A stretch of 64,000 nucleotides of DNA from Nitrosococcus watsonii C-113 (GCF_000143085.1 NC_014315.1:1890001-1954000), one strand, 5' to 3'; positions 9,480-19,332 are shown, counted from the first letter of the stretch. Translations and numbers: made by a program. Notes: a model not told the origin generated them from the sequence alone.

Positions 9480-10538
9480 ATGGTAAGTTTCTTTAAGCGT
9501 AAGCGAAAGAGCCCAGAACAAAATTCAGAAGCAACTCCTCCTCCGGCAACCACCCAAGCAAGGGAAAAACAATCTTTATTCAAACGCCTGCGTGAGCGCC
9601 TCGGCCGTACCCGCAATAATCTGACGGGCGGTATTGCTGATCTGATGCTAGGCAAAAAATCCATTGATGATGAATTACTAGAAGAGATTGAAGCTCAATT
9701 ACTTATTGCGGATGTGGGAGTAGAAGCCACCCAGGCTATTATTAAAGATCTCACCGTTCGAACCTCCCGCAAGCAACTCCAAGATGCGGAAGCCTTGATG
9801 GCAGCCCTGCGAGAGAATATGCAAGCTTTACTGACGCCTTGCAACCAACCGTTAATAATTCCAGCAGCCATTCAACCCTTTGTCATTCTCATGGTAGGCG
9901 TCAATGGAGTCGGTAAAACTACCACTATTGGCAAGCTAGCGAAAAAATTCCAGGCTGAGGGTCGCTCGGTAATGCTCGCTGCTGGCGATACCTTTCGTGC
10001 TGCAGCAGTGGAGCAATTGCAAGTATGGGGTGAACGCAATCAAGTTCCGGTCATGGCCCAGCACGGCGGAGCCGATTCCGCCTCAGTAATCTTTGATGCT
10101 GTGCAATCAGCCCAGGCCCGGGGAATTGATGTGCTCATTGCGGACACCGCAGGTCGGCTCCATACCCAGATCAATCTTATGGAGGAACTCAAGAAGATAA
10201 AACGAGTCATGGGTAAAGTTAATCCCCACGCTCCCCATGAAATAATGCTGACCGTGGATGCTGGAACAGGCCAAAATGCACTGAATCAGGCTAAACAATT
10301 CCATGAAGCCGTTGGCCTTACTGGGATTATCCTGACCAAGTTAGACGGTACTGCCAAAGGAGGGGTGATCTTTGCTATTGCTAAAAAAATGGGGATCCCC
10401 ATCCGTTTCATCGGTGTCGGCGAGGGCATTGATGACCTACGCCCCTTTAACGCCGAAGAATTTGTGGATGCCTTACTTACCCCGCTGCCTCCGAAAGAAG
10501 GCGAAGAATTTGAGAATTTACCAGAGCAACCAAATTAA
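9480..10538 (+). CDS. ftsY: Signal recognition particle receptor FtsY
   Basis: Receptor GTPase that brings SRP-ribosome complexes to the membrane. An acidic and basic N-terminal A region (about residues 1-50) precedes the helical N domain. The NG GTPase domain has GVNGVGKTTTIGKL near residue 139, GDTFRAAAVEQL, DTAGRLHTQ, TKLDGTAKGG and GVGEGIDDLRPF. The total of 352 residues is normal for a gammaproteobacterial FtsY. In many relatives ftsE and ftsX follow; here the next gene is rpoH. Confidence 0.97.
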   Translation: MVSFFKRKRKSPEQNSEATPPPATTQAREKQSLFKRLRERLGRTRNNLTGGIADLMLGKKSIDDELLEEIEAQLLIADVGVEATQAIIKDLTVRTSRKQLQDAEALMAALRENMQALLTPCNQPLIIPAAIQPFVILMVGVNGVGKTTTIGKLAKKFQAEGRSVMLAAGDTFRAAAVEQLQVWGERNQVPVMAQHGGADSASVIFDAVQSAQARGIDVLIADTAGRLHTQINLMEELKKIKRVMGKVNPHAPHEIMLTVDAGTGQNALNQAKQFHEAVGLTGIILTKLDGTAKGGVIFAIAKKMGIPIRFIGVGEGIDDLRPFNAEEFVDALLTPLPPKEGEEFENLPEQPN

Positions 10539-10627
10539 TAAATATCATTAACTAGACCGCTATACCTATCTTGTTTATTCACGGATACTAAGTGGCACTA
10601 ATCGAACCGCCGGCGGGGGGAACCTTT

Positions 10628-10670
10628 CCTTAATATTAGCACTCTTATTATAAGAGTGCTAATATTAAGG
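10628..10670 (+). promoter_or_regulatory. CIRCE operator (HrcA site) upstream of rpoH
   Basis: The core at 10636-10662 is TTAGCACTC, nine bases, then GAGTGCTAA, an exact match to the CIRCE consensus. The symmetry extends outward to a perfect palindrome over 43 bases (10628-10670), with ATTAAGG ends. It lies 24 bases before the rpoH ATG, so HrcA binding would block transcription or elongation into rpoH. The transcript could also form a hairpin and may add termination of ftsY read-through. HrcA itself is not in the window. Confidence 0.93.
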
Positions 10671-10694
10671 AACTTCTTTACTTAAGAGGAATTT

Positions 10695-11558
10695 ATGGAA
10701 CTGACTGTACGCAATGATAACTGGGCATTAGTACCTCTAGCCGTTGGCAACCTCAATACCTATTGCCAAAATGCCCACAGCATCCCCGTGCTAAGCGCAG
10801 ATCAAGAACGATCACTTGCCCTCCGGCTTAGGCAGTATAATGATCTGGAGGCAGCTCGGCAATTGGTCCTCTCCCATCTTCGTTTTGTCATCCGGATTGC
10901 GCGGGGATATAACGGTTATGGACTTCCCCTGGCAGATTTAATTCAAGAAGGCAATATTGGTCTCATGAAAGCGGTCAAACGCTTCGATCCAGAGCAAGGA
11001 GTGCGTTTGGTATCTTTCGCTGTCCATTGGATTCGGGCGGAAATCCATGAATTCATTCTTCGTAACTGGCGTATCGTCAAAGTAGCAACCACCAAAGCCC
11101 AGCGCAAGCTGTTCTTTAATCTGAGGAGCGCTAAAAAACGCTTAGGCTGGCTTAATCGAAAAGAAGTAAATGAAGTTGCCCAAGATCTAGGTATTAGCCC
11201 TAAACAAGTTATGGAGATGGAAGCTCGATTGAGTAGCCAGGATACTCCTTTCGATGGCACTAACACCGAGGAAAGCGAAAATAGCCTCCCCGCGCCGATG
11301 GCTTACCTTGCGGATCCATCTGCTGATCCAGCCCAGAAAATGGAGCTTCTAGACCAGGAAAATTATTATGGCCAGCGGTTACGACAGGCATTAGAAGTAC
11401 TAGATTTGCGCAGCCGCACTATCATTAACCGCCGCTGGCTTCAAGAAAACAAAAGCACCTTACACGAACTCGCAGCGGAATACCAGATTTCTGCCGAACG
11501 CATTCGCCAACTGGAAAATAACGCCATAAAAAAGATGCGTTCCGTACTGGCTGATTAG
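10695..11558 (+). CDS. rpoH: RNA polymerase sigma-32 (heat shock) factor
   Basis: Sigma-70 family protein of 287 residues. Region 2 shows [20 protein letters not shown] and the helix [16 protein letters not shown]. The RpoH box QRKLFFNLR (about residues 136-144) is diagnostic for sigma-32 and is the region implicated in its control by chaperones. Region 4 ends with [23 protein letters not shown]. The ATG at 10695 follows AGAGGAA. The CIRCE operator directly upstream suggests HrcA control as well as the usual control of RpoH. Confidence 0.97.
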   Translation: MELTVRNDNWALVPLAVGNLNTYCQNAHSIPVLSADQERSLALRLRQYNDLEAARQLVLSHLRFVIRIARGYNGYGLPLADLIQEGNIGLMKAVKRFDPEQGVRLVSFAVHWIRAEIHEFILRNWRIVKVATTKAQRKLFFNLRSAKKRLGWLNRKEVNEVAQDLGISPKQVMEMEARLSSQDTPFDGTNTEESENSLPAPMAYLADPSADPAQKMELLDQENYYGQRLRQALEVLDLRSRTIINRRWLQENKSTLHELAAEYQISAERIRQLENNAIKKMRSVLAD

Positions 11559-11633
11559 CCGCTCTTCAAATTGAGAAGCAGTATATTAGAAAAAGGGAAA
11601 ACGAGGCTTCAATTATCAGCGCTCCACCTGCCG

Positions 11634-12422
11634 CTACGGTTTTAACCCGGCTCTTCCAAGGAGGGCCTTGACGTAGTTCGCTGGAATCGCATACGTAATT
11701 CCGCTGGGATGTTTAAGAACGTTTTCCTTACTGCCTTTAACAAAAACTTTATTGACCACACCTAGCACCCGTCCCGTATCCGGATCGTAGACGGGACTAC
11801 CGCTATTACCCGGATATGCGGTAGCATCTAGTTGAAACACTTTAAAAGGTTGCCGGCGCAGCTGTTGAATGCGCTGAGGATTAAGATCCTGGCTAGCTCG
11901 CCCTGCCGTTGCAACGGGAGTAATGGCCGAGATAATACCACGGTGGGTCACCGGATAGAGTCCCAACACGGGGCCAATTGGAAAGCCGGTAAAAGCAACT
12001 CCCTCTCCTTCACGAACTTGCGAGGGGTTGCCTAGTGAAAGGAAGGATAAAGAGGAACCTCCTATCTTCAGGAGGGCAAGATCATGAATGGCATCTACCA
12101 CCACTTTCTCCGCCCGTCGTACCTGGCCTTTAACGCCGACAAAAACCGCAATATATTCGTTACGCTCCGAATTAAGCTCAGAAGGCAAAACATGGGCATT
12201 GGTCACCACATGGCGACCATCAGCAACGACAAAGCCTGTTCCCCGATAGTGTGCTTGGACGCCCCGAATGGAGGCATAAGTACCTACCCCCACCACTGCT
12301 CGTTTGACATGCTCGATGGTATCCACCAAACCTGCCCGAGAAGAGGTTACCATAAGAAACAATAAGCCAGTTGCTAGCGACAATCTCCATGCCTGTAACC
12401 ATATTTGACGATAAAGACTCAC
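11634..12422 (-). CDS. Trypsin-like serine protease, secreted
   Basis: A 262-residue protein with a signal sequence or membrane anchor (residues 10-30) and a chymotrypsin-fold protease domain. The catalytic triad is visible: VTNAHVL (His, near residue 76), HDLALLKI (Asp, near 112) and YPGNSGSPVYD (Ser, near 205). There is no PDZ domain, unlike DegP/DegS. GTG 12422 overlaps the stop of the upstream VanZ-like gene by four bases (GTGA), so the two are translationally coupled. The substrate is unknown. In this locus it may process surface or exported components, which is inference. Confidence 0.87.
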   Translation of the reverse strand: MSLYRQIWLQAWRLSLATGLLFLMVTSSRAGLVDTIEHVKRAVVGVGTYASIRGVQAHYRGTGFVVADGRHVVTNAHVLPSELNSERNEYIAVFVGVKGQVRRAEKVVVDAIHDLALLKIGGSSLSFLSLGNPSQVREGEGVAFTGFPIGPVLGLYPVTHRGIISAITPVATAGRASQDLNPQRIQQLRRQPFKVFQLDATAYPGNSGSPVYDPDTGRVLGVVNKVFVKGSKENVLKHPSGITYAIPANYVKALLGRAGLKP

Positions 12423-13693
12423 TGGGCTTCTCGGGGGTTGTTTTTCGGCAAAATTCTATCTTTACAAAAATAACGAGAATGTTTACGGACTTCTAGGCGT
12501 AACGGCATATAAAACCAAGGCAACCACCAGGCAAGCAACGCCAATAGGGCATCAGTAATATCGGGATATCGGCCCGCAAGGTATTGCTGATTCCATTCCA
12601 GGGCGAACATCCCAACCAATATCCCGATGCCACCCCAAACCAGCACCCTTCTGGGCCGCTGGGGGCGCAAATGAAGCACCAGTAGGCTCAGAGCAAAAAA
12701 AGGCCACGCGCCAATGATTGTATCAGCGATACCAATCACCGTGCCGGTTAGGTGACCCTTAAAAGGTATCCAATTGAAGCTAGAAAATAACCAAGTTGTC
12801 CCTATGCGCAACTCATCAATCATAACCGCCCCAAGGAGTGCAACGATACCGCTTAAAACGGCAGCCTTTGGCGGTAATTTCTGTAATAAGGCAAAACCAA
12901 TTATTCCTATGCCCGCGCCTACAAGGGCTTCGCCGGAAAGGGGGCGACCTACCACAGGTATTTTGAAAAGAAGCACCGCGCCAACGAATACAGCAAACCA
13001 CCAAAATACTGATTTACACGATTTTAAGGCTATAGTACTCACCGTACCCAGCGCCATAACAGTCAAAACATATACCGCTATCTGACCGAAGTCCAGCGGA
13101 ATCTGCCGAGTCAAGGCATACCAAAGTGGCTTTAACTCCTGGCGCAAGCCAGAGATATCAAGCGACGGAACCCAGGGACTGGTTTGAGAAAGTGCCCATA
13201 ACCCTAGTAAAAACACGCTCGCGCTGGCCAGGGCTCCAGAGCGAATATAGGCTTGGCGCAACGCAAGCAGACTTTCATAAACCCATCCTTGGGGGCGCAC
13301 CACGATAAAGAGCAGCCCGCCTGCAAGTGCTCCAGCGCCATTAAGCGCCAAGTCTAGGAATGAAGAGACTCGGCTGGGTAGGTAAACCTGTAAAGATTCG
13401 AGTAGAAAACTTAGCATGACCCCCCCTATGAGGGCAGCAAAAATTTGGGCAATGGGGGAGCGGAAGATAGCGGCGCGGGCAAGCAGAAAACCAAAGGGGA
13501 TATAGACAACAATATTAGTAAAAATATCTGAATAGCTGACATTCGAGCCATGCTCAAAAATAGGCCGCCACTCCGATTCCAATGGAACTCGCCAATCGTG
13601 CCAAGGATAAAGAGTGCCGTAGACCAACAATCCCCCGTAAATAACTAGCGGCAACCAATAAAACGGCTTGGCCTGTTCATTGGAATACATCAT
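12419..13693 (-). CDS. VanZ-like multi-pass membrane protein
   Basis: A 424-residue integral membrane protein with about ten hydrophobic segments. The N-terminal third is VanZ-like: residues 13-35 form the first membrane span with YPWHDWR after it, followed by FTNIVVYIPFGFLLA and LLESLQVYLPSRVSSFLDLALNGAG, the last two being the typical VanZ helices. VanZ-like proteins often occur in polysaccharide and exosortase loci, but their activity is not settled. The gene is coupled to the protease downstream. A strong inverted repeat overlaps its start codon region. Confidence 0.8.
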   Translation of the reverse strand: MMYSNEQAKPFYWLPLVIYGGLLVYGTLYPWHDWRVPLESEWRPIFEHGSNVSYSDIFTNIVVYIPFGFLLARAAIFRSPIAQIFAALIGGVMLSFLLESLQVYLPSRVSSFLDLALNGAGALAGGLLFIVVRPQGWVYESLLALRQAYIRSGALASASVFLLGLWALSQTSPWVPSLDISGLRQELKPLWYALTRQIPLDFGQIAVYVLTVMALGTVSTIALKSCKSVFWWFAVFVGAVLLFKIPVVGRPLSGEALVGAGIGIIGFALLQKLPPKAAVLSGIVALLGAVMIDELRIGTTWLFSSFNWIPFKGHLTGTVIGIADTIIGAWPFFALSLLVLHLRPQRPRRVLVWGGIGILVGMFALEWNQQYLAGRYPDITDALLALLAWWLPWFYMPLRLEVRKHSRYFCKDRILPKNNPREAQ

Positions 13694-13728
13694 GCATAAT
13701 CCCTCTTGCTAAAGGGAGATTATGCATG
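13691..13728. repeat. Inverted repeat over the start of the VanZ-like gene
   Basis: CATGCATAATC at 13691-13701 and GATTATGCATG at 13718-13728 are exact inverse complements, with an 8-16 base interior that is also partly self-complementary (CCCTC against GGGAG). The first three bases include the ATG of the minus-strand gene. In its mRNA the hairpin would enclose the likely ribosome site GAGGG. It may act as a translational control or an operator; the role is not shown. Confidence 0.55.
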
Positions 13729-13849
13729 AGTAGAAGAGAAAGATCTAACGACTCCCTTTATAAGTCAGTTACCTAAGAAAAATAGAGAGTATTTATTATT
13801 TGCTAGCATCGTGGCGCAATAAATTTGCATCTATCCTGCTTGATTCCTT

Positions 13850-16800
13850 TCATGCTCCACTAGGCGTATAGACGATGGTAAGTTTAGGTCTGAGTGTGGG
13901 ATTGGCCGTATAATCACTACTGCGGAAGCGTTTAAGATTACCATTACCACTCACGGGAACCAGGCGCCAGCCATGGTTGGTCTGGCCATTACTCATGGCT
14001 TGAAGGCCAGCGGTAACATCAATCTCAAGCCACTGGGGCGCCCAACCCACCCCCGCTTGGCCATCCGCAACAGCATTATAATCAACGCCGCTGCTGCCCG
14101 CCCCGCTTTCAGCCCACGAAACGCCGCTACGAGACTTATTCCAGGTGGCTTCATTTTCATCCCACGCCCGTAATAGCCGGTGGGCGCGATACACAAAATT
14201 GTAGCTCGAGTATTTATACAGCGCCAAGGTGGCGGACTGGATCGTGGCCCCATCCGGAATTGAACCACCCTCGGACTGAAAGATGGCAAATTGCACCAGT
14301 GGAACAAAGTGGGGCGCATCATCATTCATAACACTCCATGTCCCATAATTACTGCCCTGGCGATAATTAGACAAGAACGTATCCCGAGTGCCGCTGTAAT
14401 TTTCAAAACCGTCTTGAAAGATGATGGTTGAATTACCGCCGCTGCTAGCAGTGACGGTGATAGAAAGCGGAGCGGAAGTAGTAGAGGCGCCGTCGTCATC
14501 GGTGGCGACCACAGTTAAAGTGTGGTCGCCAGCAGGCACAGCCCCCCAGAGAAACTCATAAGGCGCGGTTGTATCCTGACCAAGCAGCGTATTACCCTGG
14601 TAAAAAGCAACTGCGCTCACCACACCGTCAGAATCACTAGCCTGGGCAACGAGCCTAATATCCGCTCCCGCTGCAAAACTCGCCCCCGCCGACGGAGCGC
14701 TCAGGCTGACGCTAGGCGCAGCATTGCCACCACCACCGTTGTTTCCACTTCCACCGTTTCCAGGATGTTGCCAAGCCATCGGCTTATACAACCAAACGTC
14801 GCCATTGGTATTACCTTGCAGGCCCATAAACGCGTCCAGGCTGGCGATATATTTCCACTTGCCTAATATTCCGGTCTCTACGTCCCCTGCGGGAACGGCG
14901 GATGTCGGTATAGGCTGCTTGCTAACCGTCCAGCCATGAGGGGAAACCGAGGAAGGCGCCTGCATTGCCCAGACTTTGCCGTTACCTTTCCAGATCAGAT
15001 ATTGGCCGCGTACCGGATCATAATCAATACCGTCAGTGCGAGATAGTTTGAATCGGCCACTTGGATCATGAGGCGTGAATATAATATTATTATTTTCCGG
15101 ACCAGCAGTATTCAGATTCCAATAAGTAAATTTCCTATCGCTCGTTTTTACGACTACATTTAGATCGGGATCATAGGCTGCGGCCCCTTGATCATTAATA
15201 CCTCCCCAAAACCTGCCCATCTGCTTCCAGGTGTCTTGCGCAGGATCGTTGATGTCCTTCATAGTATATTTATAAAGGGCTTGAGCGGTGCTGCCGGAAT
15301 TGCCAACGACATAAACCACATCGGCACCGTTCTCCACCGCATAGGCAGTACCTCCATTAACAAAAGAGGCCGGCAGCGAGGGATTGCCAGGAATATTGCC
15401 ATAGATATCCCGATTCTCCCACATATTGCCTCCCACAATCTCTGGATGAGAACCCTCGCGCTGCACATGGGAACCGGTGGTGCCGCCCACTTTATTGGGG
15501 TCCGCCCTGGAAGGATCAAACAGATAGGGACCTGTTTCTCGAGCTGTGCTGGCGTTAACCTGGCGCATATAAGGGCCGCCATGTTGGGAAGCGGCGCCGC
15601 CAAAGGTTAAAAACCGATCAGCAACTGGTAAAAAGATATTGTTATCGTAGGTATGCGCGGAGGGTGGCGCCGCATCCGGGCCATCAACCGGCATAATAAA
15701 CCCCAGATCATCCTCGGTGATCTGGCTGGGTAGGGAGGCACGTTCCCACCGGCGCGTGGTGCCACGCCAGCGATAAACGTCATTACCATTATAATTAGCA
15801 TGGCCGCCCCCATAAATGATGAGGTCGCCTCGATTAGAGTCCCAGGCAAAGGAACTCCAGGCGCCGATGATCCTGGATGGAGTCGGATTACTCATCCCCT
15901 TGAGGGGGCGCAGCCCAGGCGGCGTCCATACATCGGCAAAGCGATTAAGATTAACTTTAACCCAATCTCCTTCTGGCAGAGTCTCGAGAAGCGTTATTAG
16001 CCCGCTGAGATCAGGTGGAGTTCCAGCCGCGTTTCGCTGGACGCTCGAAGCAGGTCTATGCTCAGGCATTACATCAGCTTTTGGCCCATCAGTGGGATTA
16101 GTTTCGGCGGCTAATACTTCGATGGCTAGCGGCTGAGCGGTTAAGCGATCATCGCTATCGACCATCTGGATGGTAAATGGATAATGGCCAGCCGTCCTTG
16201 GTGCCCCGCTAATTACGCCGCTAAAGCGATCAAGCGTTAAACCCGCCGGAAGATTCCCCTTCACCGACCAAAGGTAAGGAGTGCTGCCGTCTAGGGCTTC
16301 AAGCTGCGCCCTGTAAGGTTGACCAGCATCAGCCAGTGGGAGGGCGCTAGTCGTTATAGTAGGTGAGGGGCGCTTGACACCCATATAGTCAAGTCGCAGG
16401 GCATCGACCGTAAAACCGTGTCCATCGCCGCTGGCAACGGCAACACTAAGCTGGTCGTTGAAAAAATAGGTGCCTAGATAATGCCAAAGCCCGCCACCAA
16501 TAGACTGATCAGCTTCTACTGCGGCAAAACCATCTCGATGATTAATATCATAGATCGTTTGCGCTGAGCTGGCTTGCTCTTCCGGCCACCACGCGTAGAG
16601 ACGATAATACCCTTCCTGCGGCAGCGCCGCAGAGAAGTTGAAACGGCTGGCCGCATCAATACTCTTCAGCGCCGTACCCGCATGGCTTAGGTAGGCATCC
16701 AGAGGCTCGAATTGACCACTGAACGCATCGGCCTGAGAAGTCTCTTCAAGCACGATGTTGGCTTTATGTTTTAGCCTCTGAGTAGCGATTTCGGCTTGCT

Positions 16801-16903
16801 GGGCATCGACTCCTACCGCGGTACCAGCAAACTCAAACAACAAGAAAGCTGCGGCAAGTAATAAAGAACAGCGCCGGATTTTACTGCTAAGGCAGTTTTT
16901 CAT
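13850..16903 (-). CDS. Large secreted multidomain protein: golvesin-like, Ig-like, kelch-like, Ig-like and CBM96/DNRLRE-like domains
   Basis: About 1017 residues with a signal peptide (hydrophobic segment about residues 11-30). Domains in order: a golvesin-like domain (about 45-170, with GYYRLYAWWPE and FTVDALRLDYMG), a putative Ig domain (LPAGLTLDRFSGVISGAP, 190-265), a beta-propeller/kelch-like region (320-720, with SSFAWDSNRGDLIIYGGGHA), a Gly/Asn linker, a bacterial Ig-like domain (about 735-830) and a C-terminal DNRLRE/CBM96-like domain (LRAWDENEATWNKSRSGVSW) to the end. This is an extracellular carbohydrate-binding or adhesive build. There is no PEP-CTERM tail. The frame opens at 16942; ATG 16903 gives the better signal peptide. 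The kelch-like part resembles the protein at 54.5 kb. Confidence 0.8.
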   Translation of the reverse strand: MKNCLSSKIRRCSLLLAAAFLLFEFAGTAVGVDAQQAEIATQRLKHKANIVLEETSQADAFSGQFEPLDAYLSHAGTALKSIDAASRFNFSAALPQEGYYRLYAWWPEEQASSAQTIYDINHRDGFAAVEADQSIGGGLWHYLGTYFFNDQLSVAVASGDGHGFTVDALRLDYMGVKRPSPTITTSALPLADAGQPYRAQLEALDGSTPYLWSVKGNLPAGLTLDRFSGVISGAPRTAGHYPFTIQMVDSDDRLTAQPLAIEVLAAETNPTDGPKADVMPEHRPASSVQRNAAGTPPDLSGLITLLETLPEGDWVKVNLNRFADVWTPPGLRPLKGMSNPTPSRIIGAWSSFAWDSNRGDLIIYGGGHANYNGNDVYRWRGTTRRWERASLPSQITEDDLGFIMPVDGPDAAPPSAHTYDNNIFLPVADRFLTFGGAASQHGGPYMRQVNASTARETGPYLFDPSRADPNKVGGTTGSHVQREGSHPEIVGGNMWENRDIYGNIPGNPSLPASFVNGGTAYAVENGADVVYVVGNSGSTAQALYKYTMKDINDPAQDTWKQMGRFWGGINDQGAAAYDPDLNVVVKTSDRKFTYWNLNTAGPENNNIIFTPHDPSGRFKLSRTDGIDYDPVRGQYLIWKGNGKVWAMQAPSSVSPHGWTVSKQPIPTSAVPAGDVETGILGKWKYIASLDAFMGLQGNTNGDVWLYKPMAWQHPGNGGSGNNGGGGNAAPSVSLSAPSAGASFAAGADIRLVAQASDSDGVVSAVAFYQGNTLLGQDTTAPYEFLWGAVPAGDHTLTVVATDDDGASTTSAPLSITVTASSGGNSTIIFQDGFENYSGTRDTFLSNYRQGSNYGTWSVMNDDAPHFVPLVQFAIFQSEGGSIPDGATIQSATLALYKYSSYNFVYRAHRLLRAWDENEATWNKSRSGVSWAESGAGSSGVDYNAVADGQAGVGWAPQWLEIDVTAGLQAMSNGQTNHGWRLVPVSGNGNLKRFRSSDYTANPTLRPKLTIVYTPSGA

Positions 16904-17111
16904 GTACTTCGATTCCCTTCTAAATGGTAAGAAATACAGCATGATTATTATCTATTATTGGTTAATTTATGATGCTGACTAATTTATAATATCGCCCCTA
17001 CCCTGTCCAGCGTTACACTGCATCAAAGCGAAGAGGGAAAGTCCTGTTATAGTGATCAGGATGGCAGCAACACATTAAACAGTCTTACCGCTCATGCCTA
17101 TCGCGGGCGCC

Positions 17112-19298
17112 CTAAGGGCGGGGTAGGTGCGCTGATGCTTGCAGAAACTCTTGCCAGTATCGGCAAATTATTTCCAGTTTATCGAGCACGATGCATGCTG
17201 CATCAACTTGTTGCGCTAGCCGCTGCGCTTGGTTTTCGCCAATAGAAGGATCGAAGCAAACCCGGGATACCAATCGAGATCCTGGCGCAATTCTAAGCGC
17301 GCCAAGCCAATCCCCTTCTTCATACCGGATTCGCACGGGCTGTCCAATATGACAGCATTGCGCTGCGAGCCGCCGTTCCGCCTCCGAACTCCCAGCAGGA
17401 AGCCAACCGGACAAATCAGCGTTAAGCCAATGGTAGGCTATAACCGCCTCATCATAAGTTAATAGGGCCGAGGCTCGGCGTATCAGGAAAGTAAAAATGG
17501 TAGGTACGCTGTCCCATGATTCACGCTCTTCCCCATTGGCGCGACAATAAACAGATGGCGGTAGCGGTTCGATAAATGAGCGTCCCTCCATACGGTCGCG
17601 CAGCATTTCGGCAAAGTCCCGGAAAATACTGTATCGGCTTCTTGAATTGGCAGCGAAAAAAGCTTCCATTTCCCATAGTGCCGCCTGCCATCGCAGGAGC
17701 AATCCGTAGTTAGGTGAGGTACCCAAATGCAGTACTTGTTGGGGCCACCGCCACTCCTCCGGCACCTCCCAGCGGCTCACATAGCCGCTGAGACCTTGAG
17801 GAAAGGGACTGTCCACATCAATACTACTAGCTACCGATGGGGGAATCAGGAGCGCCCCGGCAAATGGCGGGCCAGTAAAAAATTTTGATCCAGTCGCAAT
17901 GACGTAGAAACCCCGACGCAGATAGCTAGCCAGATTAGCGCGACTCACCCGCATTTGGGCTGCATCTACAATGACCGCAACTCGCTCGCCATAAACTGCT
18001 TGCAATTTTGCAATACACTCGAGACTAGGTGCCCCTAAGCCTGTTTTGGAGGAATCCAATAAATGAATAAGCGCTGAGCTGCCTGCTTTAATGCCCGAAC
18101 TCACCCATTTATGCAAACGGTCTTCCACTTCGCCGCTCGACAAGGGCTGCCCCGTCTCATCGCGCAATTCCAACTCCTGCACTTGAATCTGATCGCAGTG
18201 GAGACCCTCCACTGCCGTACCAGGCTGAACCGCGCCGCCCAGTGGACTAATGTGGTCGAAATGACAACCGGCAGCCGCATAGCGGCTGCCACTACCAATT
18301 TCTCGTGGGGCAATAAGGATATTTAATAAGGGCCGTTTGGCAACTGCGCTGGCACAATGTACTGCAAACAATTCCGCATCCGTACCCGAAGGTGTCAACA
18401 AAATTTTAGCGCCAGGCACTTGCTCAAGCAGTAATACTTGAGCCAAGTGCCGCCTTATCCGCTCCATCTCCTCAGCAAATCCGCTTACCAACTGACCAGC
18501 TAAGGCCAATGGGAACAGGCAACGACGCTGCGCTTCGGCATATGCAAATCCCGCTTCTGAAATCGATGATGCCGTACAGGTTGAAAACGTAATGGCCCAG
18601 GGGCGCGGGCTGGGGCTGCAGCCATATTTATTAAGTCCTGAACCCGGATGGACCAAGAGTCGTTCATCGCCCCCCAGGGTCAAGAGGCGCTCGGTGGGCT
18701 GCGCAAGCGCCAAGCACTCCGCCACACGCCTAATGGCAATTTCATCTTCTTCACCGACGGAGGGAAGCAGATCGTTAAAGGCATGAATAAAACGGAGGAA
18801 GGGCGCCAAGCCTGCGATAATAGCTTGCGGCGAACTTTGCTGGGCACGCAAAGATGCCAAAGATCTGAATGCCTCTCCCAGCCAAGAGGGATCGGCGGCT
18901 AGCACCTGGTCTTGATCTTCTGAGGGCATACTTTCAAGAAAAAGCAGGCTGGAATGCAATGCAAGCAACGCCGCTGAAACTGCTTGGCTGGAGGTATGCG
19001 CCGCCTGCGTCCAGGCAAGTTGTTCCACCCCTTGTCGTAAATGAAAAACTGCCAATGCAGGATGTGCAAGTGCCGAGGGACTCATCCGCAAAGTTCCAGG
19101 CTGCTGGATATGCAAAGGTTGTTCCTCCGCAGACACCTGGAGTGAAAAGCCTCGCAACAATATATTGATAGTGGGAGCCTGGAGTGTTAATTCCAGAACG
19201 CTGCATTGCGCTGGTGACAGAGATACCTCTATCACCGGCTTTACAGCGCGGGTCAACTCGCCATAGGTTCGAGAAACTTCTTCAGCATCTATCGTCAT
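17112..19298 (-). CDS. PLP-dependent fold-type I enzyme with extra N-terminal domain
   Basis: A 728-residue protein. Residues about 205-680 look like an aminotransferase class V/decarboxylase-type PLP enzyme: TPSGTDAE (302-309) for cofactor phosphate binding, VDAAQM with Asp445 for the pyridine nitrogen, and GSKFFTGPPF with Lys472 as the probable Schiff-base lysine. The first 200 residues form an additional, mostly helical domain that I do not recognise. Substrate and reaction are unknown. It is the third gene of a compact operon, 34 bases after the ATP-grasp gene, which follows an asparagine-synthetase-like gene. The set suggests building or attaching an amino compound, which is inference. 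Confidence 0.75.
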   Translation of the reverse strand: MTIDAEEVSRTYGELTRAVKPVIEVSLSPAQCSVLELTLQAPTINILLRGFSLQVSAEEQPLHIQQPGTLRMSPSALAHPALAVFHLRQGVEQLAWTQAAHTSSQAVSAALLALHSSLLFLESMPSEDQDQVLAADPSWLGEAFRSLASLRAQQSSPQAIIAGLAPFLRFIHAFNDLLPSVGEEDEIAIRRVAECLALAQPTERLLTLGGDERLLVHPGSGLNKYGCSPSPRPWAITFSTCTASSISEAGFAYAEAQRRCLFPLALAGQLVSGFAEEMERIRRHLAQVLLLEQVPGAKILLTPSGTDAELFAVHCASAVAKRPLLNILIAPREIGSGSRYAAAGCHFDHISPLGGAVQPGTAVEGLHCDQIQVQELELRDETGQPLSSGEVEDRLHKWVSSGIKAGSSALIHLLDSSKTGLGAPSLECIAKLQAVYGERVAVIVDAAQMRVSRANLASYLRRGFYVIATGSKFFTGPPFAGALLIPPSVASSIDVDSPFPQGLSGYVSRWEVPEEWRWPQQVLHLGTSPNYGLLLRWQAALWEMEAFFAANSRSRYSIFRDFAEMLRDRMEGRSFIEPLPPSVYCRANGEERESWDSVPTIFTFLIRRASALLTYDEAVIAYHWLNADLSGWLPAGSSEAERRLAAQCCHIGQPVRIRYEEGDWLGALRIAPGSRLVSRVCFDPSIGENQAQRLAQQVDAACIVLDKLEIICRYWQEFLQASAHLPRP

Positions 19299-19332
19299 CT
19301 GATAGCGTTCCTTAAAACCTCCCTACCGTCCA

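Noticed and set aside
13850-16903. PEP-CTERM sorting signal at the C-terminus
   Set aside because: The protein ends in LTIVYTPSGA with no PEP motif, transmembrane segment or basic tail.
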